Shown in pieces: positions 48,863-57,620 of a stretch of DNA of 64,000 bases. The stretch lies in contig CAWJLO010000010.1 of the NCBI GenBank assembly GCA_963843685.1, positions 434,001 through 498,000 on the forward strand. The letters are read 5' to 3'. The position numbers and the translations under genes were made by a program. This DNA is from DASQHL01 sp963843685 (lineage in GTDB: Bacteria > Chloroflexota > Dehalococcoidia > DSTF01 > JACRBR01). Below the pieces are notes generated by a model. That model was not told where the DNA came from, did not search any database, and saw nothing but the letters and a program-made list of their open reading frames with translations. Positions within the stretch are counted from its first letter, which is position 1; each line of letters opens with the position of its first letter.

Positions 48863-49330
48863 TCACTCTTCGTGGCGCACGGCGGCGCCGCCCTTCTCGT
48901 GCTGCTCGATGCCGTCGGCGAGCGTGTGCCAGGCGAGCGTCGCGCACTTCACGCGCACGGCGAACTTCGCGACGCCCTGCAGCGCCTCGAGGTCGCCCAG
49001 ATCTTCCGGGACAGGCGCCCCCTCGTCGGTGAGCATCCCCTTGAACTCGTCCGAAAGCCGGCGGATCTCCGCGACGTCCTTGCCGAGCACGAGGTCCGAC
49101 ATCATCGAACCGGACGCCTGGCTTATCGAGCAGCCACGTCCGAGGATGCCGATGTCCGTCAGGCGGTCGCCCTCGAATTTCAGCTGCATCTCCACCTCGT
49201 CGCCGCACACGGGGTTGTAACCCTCGGCGACCACGTCCGCCTCGGCGAGCTTCTCGTGGTGGTGCGGGTGCTTGTAGTGGTCGAGAATCAGCTCCCGGTA
49301 GAGCTCATCCAGCTGCAGCTCTTGCGACAT
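48863..49330 (-). CDS. sufU: Zinc-dependent sulfurtransferase/scaffold SufU
   Basis: This 155-aa IscU-like protein of the SufU type takes persulfide sulfur from SufS. The metal ligands C42 (PVCGDEV, with D44), C67 (GRGCSISQASG) and C129 (VKCATLAW) are all present. The roughly 20-residue insertion before the third Cys typical of SufU rather than IscU is also seen. I chose ATG 49330 (MSQELQLDELYRELILDHYK), inside the end of sufS, because the 11-codon extension is not family-like. Confidence 0.93.
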   Translation of the reverse strand: MSQELQLDELYRELILDHYKHPHHHEKLAEADVVAEGYNPVCGDEVEMQLKFEGDRLTDIGILGRGCSISQASGSMMSDLVLGKDVAEIRRLSDEFKGMLTDEGAPVPEDLGDLEALQGVAKFAVRVKCATLAWHTLADGIEQHEKGGAAVRHEE

Positions 49331-50555
49331 TCCCGAATATCCGGTCGCTGGCGCGGATGCCATCGATCAGCGCGTCGACCTCGTCCTCCCTGTTGTAAAG
49401 ATAGAAGCTTGCCCGGGCGGTCGCCACGACGCCCAGCTCACGCATCAGCGGCTGCGCGCAGTGGTGGCCGGCGCGGATAGCGATGGCCTCCTGGTCGAGC
49501 ACCTGGCTCAGGTCGTGCGGATGGAGTTCGCCGTAGTTGAATGTGACGGCGCCGCCCTTTTCGGCGGCATCGGTCGGGCCGTACAGCGTCACGCCGTCGA
49601 CCTTGCTGAGCCTATCGATGGCGTATTGCGTGATCGCGATCTCGTGAGCGCGGACCGCGTCCATCCCGAGCCCTTCGAGATAGTCGATGGCCGGCGCGAA
49701 GGCGATGACGTCCGCGATGTTCGGCGTGCCGGCCTCGAACTTGTAGGGCAGGTCGGCGTAGGTGCTGTCCATGAACGTCACCCGCTTGATCATCTCGCCG
49801 CCACCGAGGAACGGATCCATCGCGTCGAGCAGCGCGCGCTTGCCGTAGAGCACGCCGACGCCGGTAGGCCCGAGCATTTTGTGCGCAGAGAAGGCGAGGA
49901 AGTCACAGTCCATGTCGCGCACGTCGACCGGCATGTGCGGGACGCTCTGCGCGCCGTCGACGAGCACCAGCGCGCCGGCGCGATGCGCCACTTCCGCGAT
50001 CTCCTTGATCGGATTGATCGTCCCGAGCACGTTCGACATCTGCGAGATGGCGACGATCTTCGTGCGCTCGCCGATCTTCGCCAGCACGTCGTCCCACACC
50101 AGGTGGCCGGTGGCGTCGATGTCGATGTACTTCAGCGTGGCGCCGGTCTCGCGGGCGATGAGCTGCCAAGGGATGAGGTTGCTGTGGTGCTCCATCGCCG
50201 AGAAGACGATCTCGTCGCCAGGCTTGAGGAACTTGCGCCCCCACGCGTTCGAGACGAGGTTGATCGACTCGGTGGTGTTCCGGGTGAAGATGATCTCCTG
50301 CTCCGGATGCTCCGCGTTGATGAAGCGGCCGGCCTTCACGCGCGAGGCCTCGTACGCGGCCGTCGCCTCCTCGGCGAGCGTGTGGAGGCCGCGGTGGATG
50401 TTGGCGTTGTAGTGCTCGTAGTAGTGGACGAGCGCGTCGATCACCTGGCGCGGCTTCTGCGTGGTGGCGGCGTTGTCGAGGTACACGAGCTGCTTGCCGT
50501 GCACGCGGCGCTCCAGGATGGGGAAGTCTTTTCGAATCTCGTTGACGTCGTACAT
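49305..50555 (-). CDS. sufS: Cysteine desulfurase SufS
   Basis: This 416-aa PLP enzyme removes sulfur from cysteine for cluster assembly. The PLP Lys is K226 (AFSAHKMLGPTG) and the persulfide-forming Cys is C366 in RAGHHCAQPL. The N-terminal FPILERRVHGKQLVYLDNAAT is diagnostic of class II desulfurases (SufS rather than IscS). It overlaps sufU by 26 bp. The start ATG at 50555 lacks a clear Shine-Dalgarno. Confidence 0.96.
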   Translation of the reverse strand: MYDVNEIRKDFPILERRVHGKQLVYLDNAATTQKPRQVIDALVHYYEHYNANIHRGLHTLAEEATAAYEASRVKAGRFINAEHPEQEIIFTRNTTESINLVSNAWGRKFLKPGDEIVFSAMEHHSNLIPWQLIARETGATLKYIDIDATGHLVWDDVLAKIGERTKIVAISQMSNVLGTINPIKEIAEVAHRAGALVLVDGAQSVPHMPVDVRDMDCDFLAFSAHKMLGPTGVGVLYGKRALLDAMDPFLGGGEMIKRVTFMDSTYADLPYKFEAGTPNIADVIAFAPAIDYLEGLGMDAVRAHEIAITQYAIDRLSKVDGVTLYGPTDAAEKGGAVTFNYGELHPHDLSQVLDQEAIAIRAGHHCAQPLMRELGVVATARASFYLYNREDEVDALIDGIRASDRIFGNVARAAAG

Positions 50556-50696
50556 GTTGTCAGTTCACAGTCTCGGCGCACGAATTTCCGCGGACGGAAG
50601 CCCACTTAACGCTTTGGTTAGCCTGTCGCCATCGGCTGACCGAATCCGTGCGCCTTGCGATCCTCCGGCCATCATCATTGGCGGGTGTCTGCGGGC

Positions 50697-50716
50697 GGGC
50701 GCAGCGCCCTGCGCCC
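50697..50716. terminator. Strong hairpin in the gap between the Rieske gene and sufS
   Basis: GGGCGCAG-CGCC-CTGCGCCC has a perfect 8-bp GC-rich stem and a 4-base loop. It lies in a 215-bp gap that interrupts an otherwise tight suf operon. No T-run follows on the minus strand, so it could be an mRNA-processing or partial termination site that lowers expression of sufSUT relative to sufCBD. Confidence 0.4.
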
Positions 50717-50770
50717 CGGGGGTTACAGCGGAGGCTACGCTGATGGAGCGCGAGTTCAAAGCGTTTCGCG

Positions 50771-51082
50771 TCACCCCAGTTCCACCTTCACGTCGTCGCC
50801 TTCGACCTGCACGGCGTACGTCTTCACGGGGACAACGGCCGGCAGGATGACGGGCTTGCCCGTCGTGACGTTGAACTTGGCGCCGTGACGGGGGCACTCC
50901 ACCAGCTCCCCTTCCAGCTCGCCCTGGTCGAGCGGGCCGCCATCGTGCGTGCAGACGTCGTCGATGGCGTAGAAGCGGCCGTTGACGTTGCAGAGCGCGA
51001 TGCGCTTGCCGGCGGCCTCGTGCACGCTGATCGTGCCCGGCGGCGTCTCCGACACCTTCGCGACGCTGACGAACTCCCCCAC
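50771..51082 (-). CDS. Small Rieske [2Fe-2S] ferredoxin in the suf operon
   Basis: This 103-aa NirD/ferredoxin-type Rieske protein has the ligands C-x-H (VCTHDGGPL) and C-x2-H (CPRHGAKF). Such ferredoxins feed electrons to Rieske oxygenases or P450s. In several bacteria one is embedded next to sufD, suggesting a role in Fe-S assembly. It starts 13 bp after the sufD stop. It might also be an electron donor for the KshA-like oxygenase at 8.4-9.4 kb, but there is no evidence for this beyond presence. Confidence 0.92.
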   Translation of the reverse strand: MGEFVSVAKVSETPPGTISVHEAAGKRIALCNVNGRFYAIDDVCTHDGGPLDQGELEGELVECPRHGAKFNVTTGKPVILPAVVPVKTYAVQVEGDDVKVELG

Positions 51083-51095
51083 TTCGGCAGCCTTT

Positions 51096-52469
51096 CTATG
51101 CGTTCAGCACGTCATCGAACGACACCATGCCGGCGCTACCGCCCGCCTTGGTGAGCACGGCGGAGAGCACGCGATCGCGCAGGCGGGCGTCCGGGATGCG
51201 GTCGATGACGTCGGCGAAGAATCCCTCGACGAGCATCCGCTCGGCGACCTCGCGCGGGATGGCGCGCGCCTGCAGGTAGAACAGCTCGTTCTCGTCGACC
51301 GGGCCGGCGGTGGCGCCGTGGCTGCACTTGCTGACGTCCCAGGCCTCGATCTCCAGCACGGGGATCGGCGACGCCTTGGCGTGCTCGCTGAGCAGCAGGT
51401 TACGCGACGTCTGGTTGGCCTCGCTGCCGGCGGCCGGCGGCTCGATTCGGGTGATGCCGTACCAGACGAGCGACGCGTTGTCGGTCAATGCCGACTTGAA
51501 CTGCAGGTCGCTGATCGTGTGCTCGCCAACGTGGTCCTGCAGCGTGTTGTAGTCGAAGTGCTGGTCCTTGTCGCCGAACGTCACGCCGAGCAGCTCGGCG
51601 CGCGCGCCCGGCTGCGGCATCAGCGTGTCGATGCGCATCTTTGTGAGCTTTGAGCCGATGCCGACGGCGGCGGCGCGGAACGAGGCGTCGCGGCCGAGCG
51701 TGGCGCGCACGGTCTTGAAGTTGTAGACGTTGTCGCCCCAGTTGTTGACGTCGTAGTACTCGACGGTCGCTCCGTCTCCGACGACGATCTCGACAGCGCC
51801 GCTGACGAAGGACTTCGTGGCTCCGTCCGGCGACAGCGTCTCGTCGATGAACGTCACCTTCGCGTTGCGCTCCACGACGATCACCGTACGCGGGAAGACG
51901 GCGAGCCCTTCGGCCGACACGAGCGTCGCGAGCTGCACGGGCAGCGCGATCTCGACGTCCTTCGGAACGTACAGGAAGCAGCCGCCGCTCCAGAGCGCGG
52001 CGTTCAGCGCCAGGTACTTCCACTCACCGACCGGCACGCTCTGCGCGAAGTGCTTGCGAAGCAGATCCGCGTGCTCGCGGGCGGCCGAGTGCATGTCCGT
52101 CAGGATCACGCCAGCCGCGCGCAGCGTTTCGTCCAGCTCCGTCCGCACGACGTCGGAGTCGTGCTGGACGATACGGCCGGCGAGCGCACCCTCGCCCCAG
52201 GCGCCACGGACGGACTCCGGCAGTTCGGCAGGGCCGCTGACGGGCGCCGAGGCGCTGAGCGCGCGCAAACCGTCGAAGGTCAGCGCTCGCACGTCGGTGC
52301 GGCGCCATTCCTCGTCGTAGACGTCGGGGAAGTCCATCTCCTCGTACGCCCGCCATGCGCCGAGCCGTTGATCGAGCAACCACGCCGGCTCGTCACGCCG
52401 TGCCGATACGTTTTCGACGTCAGCCTGCGTCAGGCCGGTGATGCCGGCGGCAAGCAGTTCCTGTGTCAT
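51096..52469 (-). CDS. sufD: Fe-S assembly scaffold subunit SufD
   Basis: This 457-aa SufD is the beta-helical partner of SufB. It shows EWRRTDVRALTFDG near the N-terminus, GGCFLYVPKDVEIALPV in the middle and CSHGATAGPVDENELFYLQARAIP near the end. The conserved His of the CSHGAT motif, needed for cluster assembly at the SufB-SufD interface, is present. It lies 33 bp downstream of sufB and starts at an ATG. Confidence 0.95.
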   Translation of the reverse strand: MTQELLAAGITGLTQADVENVSARRDEPAWLLDQRLGAWRAYEEMDFPDVYDEEWRRTDVRALTFDGLRALSASAPVSGPAELPESVRGAWGEGALAGRIVQHDSDVVRTELDETLRAAGVILTDMHSAAREHADLLRKHFAQSVPVGEWKYLALNAALWSGGCFLYVPKDVEIALPVQLATLVSAEGLAVFPRTVIVVERNAKVTFIDETLSPDGATKSFVSGAVEIVVGDGATVEYYDVNNWGDNVYNFKTVRATLGRDASFRAAAVGIGSKLTKMRIDTLMPQPGARAELLGVTFGDKDQHFDYNTLQDHVGEHTISDLQFKSALTDNASLVWYGITRIEPPAAGSEANQTSRNLLLSEHAKASPIPVLEIEAWDVSKCSHGATAGPVDENELFYLQARAIPREVAERMLVEGFFADVIDRIPDARLRDRVLSAVLTKAGGSAGMVSFDDVLNA

Positions 52470-52502
52470 CTCATCTCCAGGGTCACGCGGTAGGTTCGGC
52501 GC

Positions 52503-53933
52503 CTAGCCGACGGCGCCTTCCATCTGCAGCTCGATGAGGCGGTTCAGCTCCACCGCGTACTCCATCGGCAATTCCTTCACGATCGGCTCGACGAAGCCGT
52601 TGACGATCATCTTCGTCGCCTCGACCTCGCTGATACCGCGGCTCTGCAGGTAGAAGAGCTGGTCTTCACCGACCTTCGAGACCGAGGCCTCGTGGCCGAT
52701 CGTCACCTGGTCCTCCTCGATCTCCATCAGCGGGTAGGTATCGGAGCGCGACTCCTTGTCGAGCAGCAGCGCGTCGCAACGCACGGTCGCCTTCGAGCGC
52801 TTCGCGCCGGGGTACACCTTGAGCGCGCCGCGGTAGCTGGTGCGGCCGCTCCCCTTCGACACCGACTTCGAGATGATGGTCGAGGTGGTGTCCGGCGCGA
52901 CGTGGACGATCTTGCCGCCGGCGTCCTGGTGCTGGCCGTTCGACGCCATCGCCAGCGAGAGGATCTCGCCGTGGGCGCCCGGCTCCATCAGGTAGACGCT
53001 GGGGTACTTCATCGTGAGCTGCGAGCCGAGGTTGCCGTCGACCCACTCCATGATGGCGTTCTCGTACGCGGCGGCGCGCTTCGTCACGAGGTTGAAGACG
53101 TTGGTCGACCAGTTCTGGATCGTCGTGTAGCGGACGCGCGCGCCCTTCTTGACGATGATCTCGACGACGGCGCTGTGCAGCGAGTCGGTGGAGTACGTCG
53201 GCGCGGTGCAGCCCTCGACGTAGTGGACGTAGCTGCCCTCCTCGGCGATGATGAGCGTCCGCTCGAACTGGCCCATGTTCTCCTTGTTGATGCGGAAGTA
53301 GGCCTGGAGCGGGATGTCCACCTTCACGCCGGCGGGGACGTAGACGAAGCTGCCGCCCGACCAGACGGCGCTGTTGAGCGCGGCGAACTTGTTGTCGGCC
53401 GGCGGGACGATCGTGCCGAAGTACTTCTGGAAGATCTCCGGGTAGTCACGAACGGCGCTGTCGGTGTCGGTGAAGATAACGCCGAGCTTCTCGAGATCCT
53501 CGCGGATGCTGTGGTAGACGACCTCGGAGTCGTACTGGGCGCCGACGCCGGCGATCAGCGACTTCCGCTCCGCCTCCGGGATGCCGAGCTTCTCGAACGT
53601 GTCCTTGATGTACTCGGGCACGTCCTCCCAGGAGTCTTCGGAGCGGTCGGAGGCGCGGGCGTAGTAGAAGATGTCGTTGAAGTCCATGTGGTAGTTCTGG
53701 ATACTGCCGCCCCAGAAGCCCGTCGGCATCGGCTTCTCGAGGAAGTGGTGGTAGGCCTTCACGCGGAAGTCCGTCATCCACTGCGGCTCGTTCTTCACGC
53801 GCGAGATCTCGCGCACGATCTCTTCGCTCAGCCCCTTCTCGGTGCGGTACTTGTAGGTGGCGTTGTCGTTGTCGTTGAAGCCGAACTTGTATCCGTCTTC
53901 GACCGCGATCTTCGGTGTGACCTTCGCAACCAT
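52503..53933 (-). CDS. sufB: Fe-S assembly scaffold subunit SufB
   Basis: This 476-aa SufB is the scaffold on which clusters form. Typical blocks are WMTDFRVKAYHHFLEKPMP, GGSFVYVPAGVKVDIPLQ and YVHYVEGCTAPTYS, where the Cys is a likely cluster ligand. The C-terminal IGHEASVSKVGEDQLFYLQSRGI also matches. It starts 2 bp after the sufC stop. It has no intein, which some sufB genes carry. Confidence 0.97.
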   Translation of the reverse strand: MVAKVTPKIAVEDGYKFGFNDNDNATYKYRTEKGLSEEIVREISRVKNEPQWMTDFRVKAYHHFLEKPMPTGFWGGSIQNYHMDFNDIFYYARASDRSEDSWEDVPEYIKDTFEKLGIPEAERKSLIAGVGAQYDSEVVYHSIREDLEKLGVIFTDTDSAVRDYPEIFQKYFGTIVPPADNKFAALNSAVWSGGSFVYVPAGVKVDIPLQAYFRINKENMGQFERTLIIAEEGSYVHYVEGCTAPTYSTDSLHSAVVEIIVKKGARVRYTTIQNWSTNVFNLVTKRAAAYENAIMEWVDGNLGSQLTMKYPSVYLMEPGAHGEILSLAMASNGQHQDAGGKIVHVAPDTTSTIISKSVSKGSGRTSYRGALKVYPGAKRSKATVRCDALLLDKESRSDTYPLMEIEEDQVTIGHEASVSKVGEDQLFYLQSRGISEVEATKMIVNGFVEPIVKELPMEYAVELNRLIELQMEGAVG

Positions 53934-53935
53934 CG

Positions 53936-54718
53936 TTATGCCTTCTCTCCAGTCGCGACGAGCACCGGGGCGTGCTTCGCGATGACGGGGTCGTACCCCT
54001 CCGCTTCGAGCTTCAGCGCGAGATCGGGGCCGCCCGACTCGATGATGCGCCCCTGGTACAGGATGTGGACGAACTGCGGCTTGATGTAGTTGAGCAGGCG
54101 CTGGTAGTGCGTGATCAGGACGATGCCGAGCTTCGGCGTCGTCAGCGCGTTCACGCCCTCGGCGACGGTGCGCAGCGCGTCGATGTCGAGGCCGGAGTCC
54201 GTCTCGTCCATGACGGCGAGGTCCGGGTCGAGGATGCCCATCTGGAGGATCTCGGCGCGCTTCTTCTCGCCGCCGGAGAAGCCCTCGTTCACGTAGCGCC
54301 GGGCGAACTGCTCGTCCACCTTGAGCAGCTTCATCGTCGCGAAGAGCTTCTCGCGGAACTCACGGATGGGGACGTCCTCGCCTCGCACGGCCTTCATCGC
54401 CTGGCGGAGGAAGTTGACCATCGTCACGCCGGGGATGCCGGTGGGGTACTGGAACGCGAGGAAGAGGCCGCGGCGCGCGCGCTCGTCCGGCGCGAGGCCG
54501 GCGATGTCCTCGCCCTTGAAGAGCACGGTCCCGCCGGTGATCTGGTAGCGCGGGTGCCCCATGAGCGCGTTCGCCATCGTGCTCTTGCCGGAGCCGTTCG
54601 GCCCCATGATGGCGTGCACTTCGCCGCGATTGACCGTGAGGTCGACGCCGTTGAGGATCTGCTTCCCCTCAACCGCGACCGTCAGGCCGCTGATCTTCAG
54701 CAACACGTCCTCTGCCAT
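53936..54718 (-). CDS. sufC: Fe-S assembly ATPase SufC
   Basis: This 260-aa ABC-type ATPase of the SufBCD complex has Walker A GPNGSGKST, signature FSGGEKKRAEILQM, Walker B LAVMDETDSGLD and the H-loop LITHYQRLL. The ATG at 54718 follows GAGG by five bases. The reading frame upstream of it is an accidental fusion to the N-terminal part of sufR and is not part of the gene. Confidence 0.96.
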   Translation of the reverse strand: MAEDVLLKISGLTVAVEGKQILNGVDLTVNRGEVHAIMGPNGSGKSTMANALMGHPRYQITGGTVLFKGEDIAGLAPDERARRGLFLAFQYPTGIPGVTMVNFLRQAMKAVRGEDVPIREFREKLFATMKLLKVDEQFARRYVNEGFSGGEKKRAEILQMGILDPDLAVMDETDSGLDIDALRTVAEGVNALTTPKLGIVLITHYQRLLNYIKPQFVHILYQGRIIESGGPDLALKLEAEGYDPVIAKHAPVLVATGEKA

Positions 54719-54741
54719 CCGTCCTCTTTCCTTCCCGGGAA

Positions 54742-55480
54742 TTACGCCGTCTCTACGGCCGACGCGGCCTGCCGCGCGCCTACTGTCTTCGTTTCGCCCG
54801 AGCGCGCGCTCTTGCGCGCCCTCGCCGGCTTCGCGCCGGCGCTCTCTCGCTTCGGTTCCGCATGCACGACGTACTCGCACATCGCGTGGCCGTCCACCAT
54901 GCGGCCCACCTGCACGACGGGCGCACCGACCAGCATCTCGATGACGCGCGCGTCGGCGTGGCACGGCGCCGGTGAGGATTCGGCGGCCTTGCGGTACGGA
55001 CAGGCGGTGTTCATCAGGTGGTAGCCGTCCGCTTCCTTGCGCCAGTGGTCGACGATGCCCTCGTCGCGGAGGGCGGCGCTGGTCTCGGCGACCCGCTCCC
55101 CAATCGTGGCGCCCGTCACCATCGGGCGGTAAGCGCCGGCGATGTCCTGGGCGACGCCGTCGAACACCTGCTCCAGCAGCACCTGGCCGACGGCCGCCTG
55201 CTCGTCGGGAAGGGCGGCGATGCGGCGGAACATGCGGTTGACGAGGCGCGGGTAGTGGCCGCTCATCTCCTCGGCGCGCTCCGTCAGGCGGTAGGCGTAG
55301 GCTGGGACGGCCGACCTCGTGACGCTGAATTCTTATGTCAACGAGACCCTCCGCCCGCATCACCTCCAGGTGGCGGCGGATGTTCGCCTGGTTCAGGCCG
55401 AGCTCGCGCGCGATCTCGCCGACGGTAGCTTCGCCGCGGGCGGCCAGGAGGTCGCGCATCAGGTCTCGGGTGGACTTCAT
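54742..55480 (-). CDS. sufR: SufR-like Fe-S regulator, split by a 1-base insertion
   Basis: This DeoR/ArsR-type regulator (about 245 aa when repaired) heads the suf operon. The winged-helix part (ATVGEIARELGLNQANIRRHLEVM) reads to VGRPS. One extra base at 55300-55301 (GCC where GC is needed) then separates it from YAYRLTERAEEMSGHYPRLV. The C-terminal domain has Cys residues in ACPYRK, PAPCHAD and HAMCEYV that fit the [Fe-S] ligands of SufR. A low-complexity Lys/Arg/Ala tail follows. It should repress sufCBD when cluster supply is adequate. Confidence 0.85.
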
Positions 55481-55507
55481 TGCCCTTCGATCGTAGCGGG
55501 CGGGGGC

Positions 55508-55557
55508 GTCTGTATCAAGCGAAAACAGACTTAAAATGCAATTTTATATGTAAATTC
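55508..55557 (-). promoter_or_regulatory. suf operator/promoter: AT-rich island with inverted repeat
   Basis: GTCTGT-N11-ACAGAC (55508-55530) is a perfect 6-bp inverted repeat 28 bp upstream of the sufR ATG. Adjoining it (55531-55557) is a very AT-rich segment, unusual for this sequence, that includes TATAAA (55548-55543) and TTGCAT (55542-55537) on the minus strand. A start near 55536 would place the repeat just downstream, where SufR binding would block transcription. Confidence 0.5.
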
Positions 55558-55594
55558 AGCCAGACGCGCCCCGAGGTGCCGCCATCGGCGCGGC

Positions 55595-56416
55595 CTATCC
55601 CGCCTGGATCTTGCTGTCGATGACCTTCGCCAGGCCCAGTTCGTCGACGCCGGCGGGGAGGGTGTCCGTGAAGCCCATGCGGATGACGCCGCCGATGTAG
55701 TCGCCGCGCCCGAAGACGAACATGTGCATCGTCATGACGGAGAGGCCCGGCACGGATGCCCCGCCCGTGCTCGCGATGTAGCCGCTCATGTCCATCGTCA
55801 TGCTGATGCCGGCGGCGCCGTCGCCGAGGCCGCTCGCGTCGAGGGCGTGGACCTCGGTGATCTTGATGCCCTGGAAGCTGCCACCCGAGTCTTCGATCGA
55901 TTTCTGCAGCGCGGCGTCGTCCAGTGAGCCGAGCTGGTCCAGCGTCTTCCCGAGCGCCGTGAGGTCGTCGGGCTTGATCACCATCGACATCAGGAACCCG
56001 GCGCTGGAAAGGTCAGATCCGGCGGACGCGCCGTTGATTGCGATCGAGGCGGCCATGTCCATGCCGCCGTTCGCCGAGATGCCGTCGGGAACGCGATACG
56101 AGAACTGGTTGAAGGCCGCGAAGCCCGCGGGCAGGTCGCTGTCGTCAGGCAGGAACCGGCTGATGGTCGGATCCGACGCTGGCTCCGCGGCGGCATCGCC
56201 GCCGCCACCGTTGAGCGCGCTGCCGAGCACGGTCGAGAAGATGTTGCCCGTAGCGTTGTCACTCGCGGGCGCGCTCGTCGGCGCGGAAGCCACAGCCGTC
56301 GCGGCGGCAGCGCTGGTCGGCGCGGGCGAGACTGCGGCGTTCTTGTCGCCGCTCCCGCAGGCCGCCGCAAGGGCCAGCGCAGGGACGAGCAGGAGGACGG
56401 CGAGCGTGCGGGCCAC
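55595..56416 (-). CDS. Secreted lipoprotein of unknown function
   Basis: This 273-aa lipoprotein starts at GTG 56416, set by AAGGAG six bases upstream. The signal VARTLAVLLLVPALALAAAC ends with the lipobox Cys20. A long Ala/Ser/Thr/Pro linker follows, then a domain with DDSDLPAGFAAFNQFSYRVP and repeated Met-rich strands (SMTMDMSGYI, SVMTMHMFVFGRGDYIGG). I do not recognise the family; the ending resembles bacterial LpqN-like or LppX-like beta-sheet lipoproteins only vaguely. Confidence 0.78.
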   Translation of the reverse strand: MARTLAVLLLVPALALAAACGSGDKNAAVSPAPTSAAAATAVASAPTSAPASDNATGNIFSTVLGSALNGGGGDAAAEPASDPTISRFLPDDSDLPAGFAAFNQFSYRVPDGISANGGMDMAASIAINGASAGSDLSSAGFLMSMVIKPDDLTALGKTLDQLGSLDDAALQKSIEDSGGSFQGIKITEVHALDASGLGDGAAGISMTMDMSGYIASTGGASVPGLSVMTMHMFVFGRGDYIGGVIRMGFTDTLPAGVDELGLAKVIDSKIQAG

Positions 56417-56430
56417 GGGCGGCTCCTTCG

Positions 56431-56460
56431 ATTGGTGTGAGTTCATGCCAACACACCAAT
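56431..56460 (-). promoter_or_regulatory. 9-bp inverted repeat in the lipoprotein leader
   Basis: ATTGGTGTG (56431-56439) and CACACCAAT (56452-56460) are perfect complements with a 12-base loop. They end 14 bases before the GTG start, next to the AAGGAG. In the minus-strand mRNA this hairpin abuts the ribosome-binding site, so it could control translation; as DNA it could equally be an operator. Confidence 0.5.
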
Positions 56461-56535
56461 AGTCGGTCATCGGACTGCGGGCGTGATGCGACGTTATGTT
56501 AATTCGCCGAACTGTGAGCTGGGAGCTCTCGAGCG

Positions 56536-57566
56536 CTACGCGTTGACGAGGCCGTCGAGCGCGTTGGTCAGCTCCTGGTCGCTGAAGATGGCCTCCAGCC
56601 TGCTGACCACCTTCCCGTCCCTCCCATGAAGAACGTGTAGGGCTCGCCGGGGAGCTTCCACTCCTGCACCGCCGGCCGGTACTGGTGGAGCTGGAAATCC
56701 TGCCACACCTCGATGTGCACGAAGTCGACGCGGTCCTGGTACGCCGGCACCTGCGCCAGCAGCTCCTCGAGCACGGGGCCGCAGAATCGGGTCTGGCAGA
56801 AGGCAGGCGTGCTGAACTGCACGACGAGCGGCCGGCCCTTGCCGAGGACGTCGGCGATCACCTTGTCGTGCAGCGGGCACGCCGGGATACGCGAGCAGAG
56901 GCTGGACATGTTGCTGTTTGTCGCGGTTGTGTCGTTCTCGCTCGCCGGCGGCACCGTGCCGACGCCGGGCGTGATCGGCTCGGCGAGCACGTCGAACGGC
57001 ACCTGCAGCGGCGCCGCTTGGGCGCCGTTGTTGGGCGTGACGTCGATCTCCACGGCCCACTTGCCCGCAACGTCGAACGGCGTGTGGGCGAGATAGAAGG
57101 CCGTGCTGTCGTCGGTGATGGCGCCCTGCGAGCTGCTGTCGTGAGTGTGCGCGCCGGGCACATCCAGCTCGACGAACTGCGCGTCGCCCTCGCCACGGAG
57201 GGTGCCGGAGGAGCCATCCTCGGCCAGGGTGAAGAAGCGCAGGTGCACGGCGGCGTCCTTGACGAGGTGCCCCTGCGCGTCGAGCAGGCCTACCGAGAAG
57301 CGATTGTCCTGGCCGGCGACGAACTCGGACGTGAGTAGCGCGGGCGTGATCTTGCCGGACGAGGGCGTGCCGCTCGAGGACGGCGTGCCGCTCGCCGGCG
57401 CGGTCGACGTAGCCGTTGCATCGCCGCCGGAGGACGACGATCCGCAGCCGACTGTCGCGATGGCGATGCCGCCAGCGCCCAACGCGAGGCTGCCGCGGAG
57501 GAATGCGCGCCGGTCGAGCGCGCGCCGCAGGAGCGAGTGGAAGAGTTTGGAGTCGTTCGTGGCCAC
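56536..57566 (-). CDS. Tat-exported thioredoxin-like lipoprotein, frameshifted near the 3' end
   Basis: This secreted protein (about 343 aa when repaired) has a twin-arginine signal RRAFLRGSLALGAGG, lipobox Cys41 (VGCGSS), a Ser/Thr/Gly linker, a beta-rich domain, and a C-terminal thioredoxin-like domain with VVQFSTPAFCQTRFCGPVLEELL. The redox Cys pair has four residues between them (C-Q-T-R-F-C). The frame breaks near 56618-56625: PYTFFMG should continue RDGKVVSRLEAIFSDQELTN in the other frame, which needs one added base. The start GTG lies 7 nt from a -10 TAGGGT. Confidence 0.8.
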
Positions 57567-57602
57567 CGCACTCACCCTAAGGCACTGTGACGGATCGGGC
57601 AA
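57567..57602 (-). promoter_or_regulatory. Promoter giving a leaderless thioredoxin-like transcript
   Basis: On the minus strand TTGCCC (57602-57597), a 17-bp spacer and TAGGGT (57579-57574) are followed by seven bases and the GTG. Both boxes and the spacing agree, so this is one of the clearest leaderless starts in the window. Confidence 0.6.
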
Positions 57603-57620
57603 ACGACGACGAGCGCGCAG

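Noticed and set aside
53936..55480. Apparent SufR-SufC fusion protein of 514 residues
   Set aside because: The middle part is Arg-rich out-of-frame reading of sufR after a 1-base insertion; sufC has its own ATG and ribosome-binding site at 54718.
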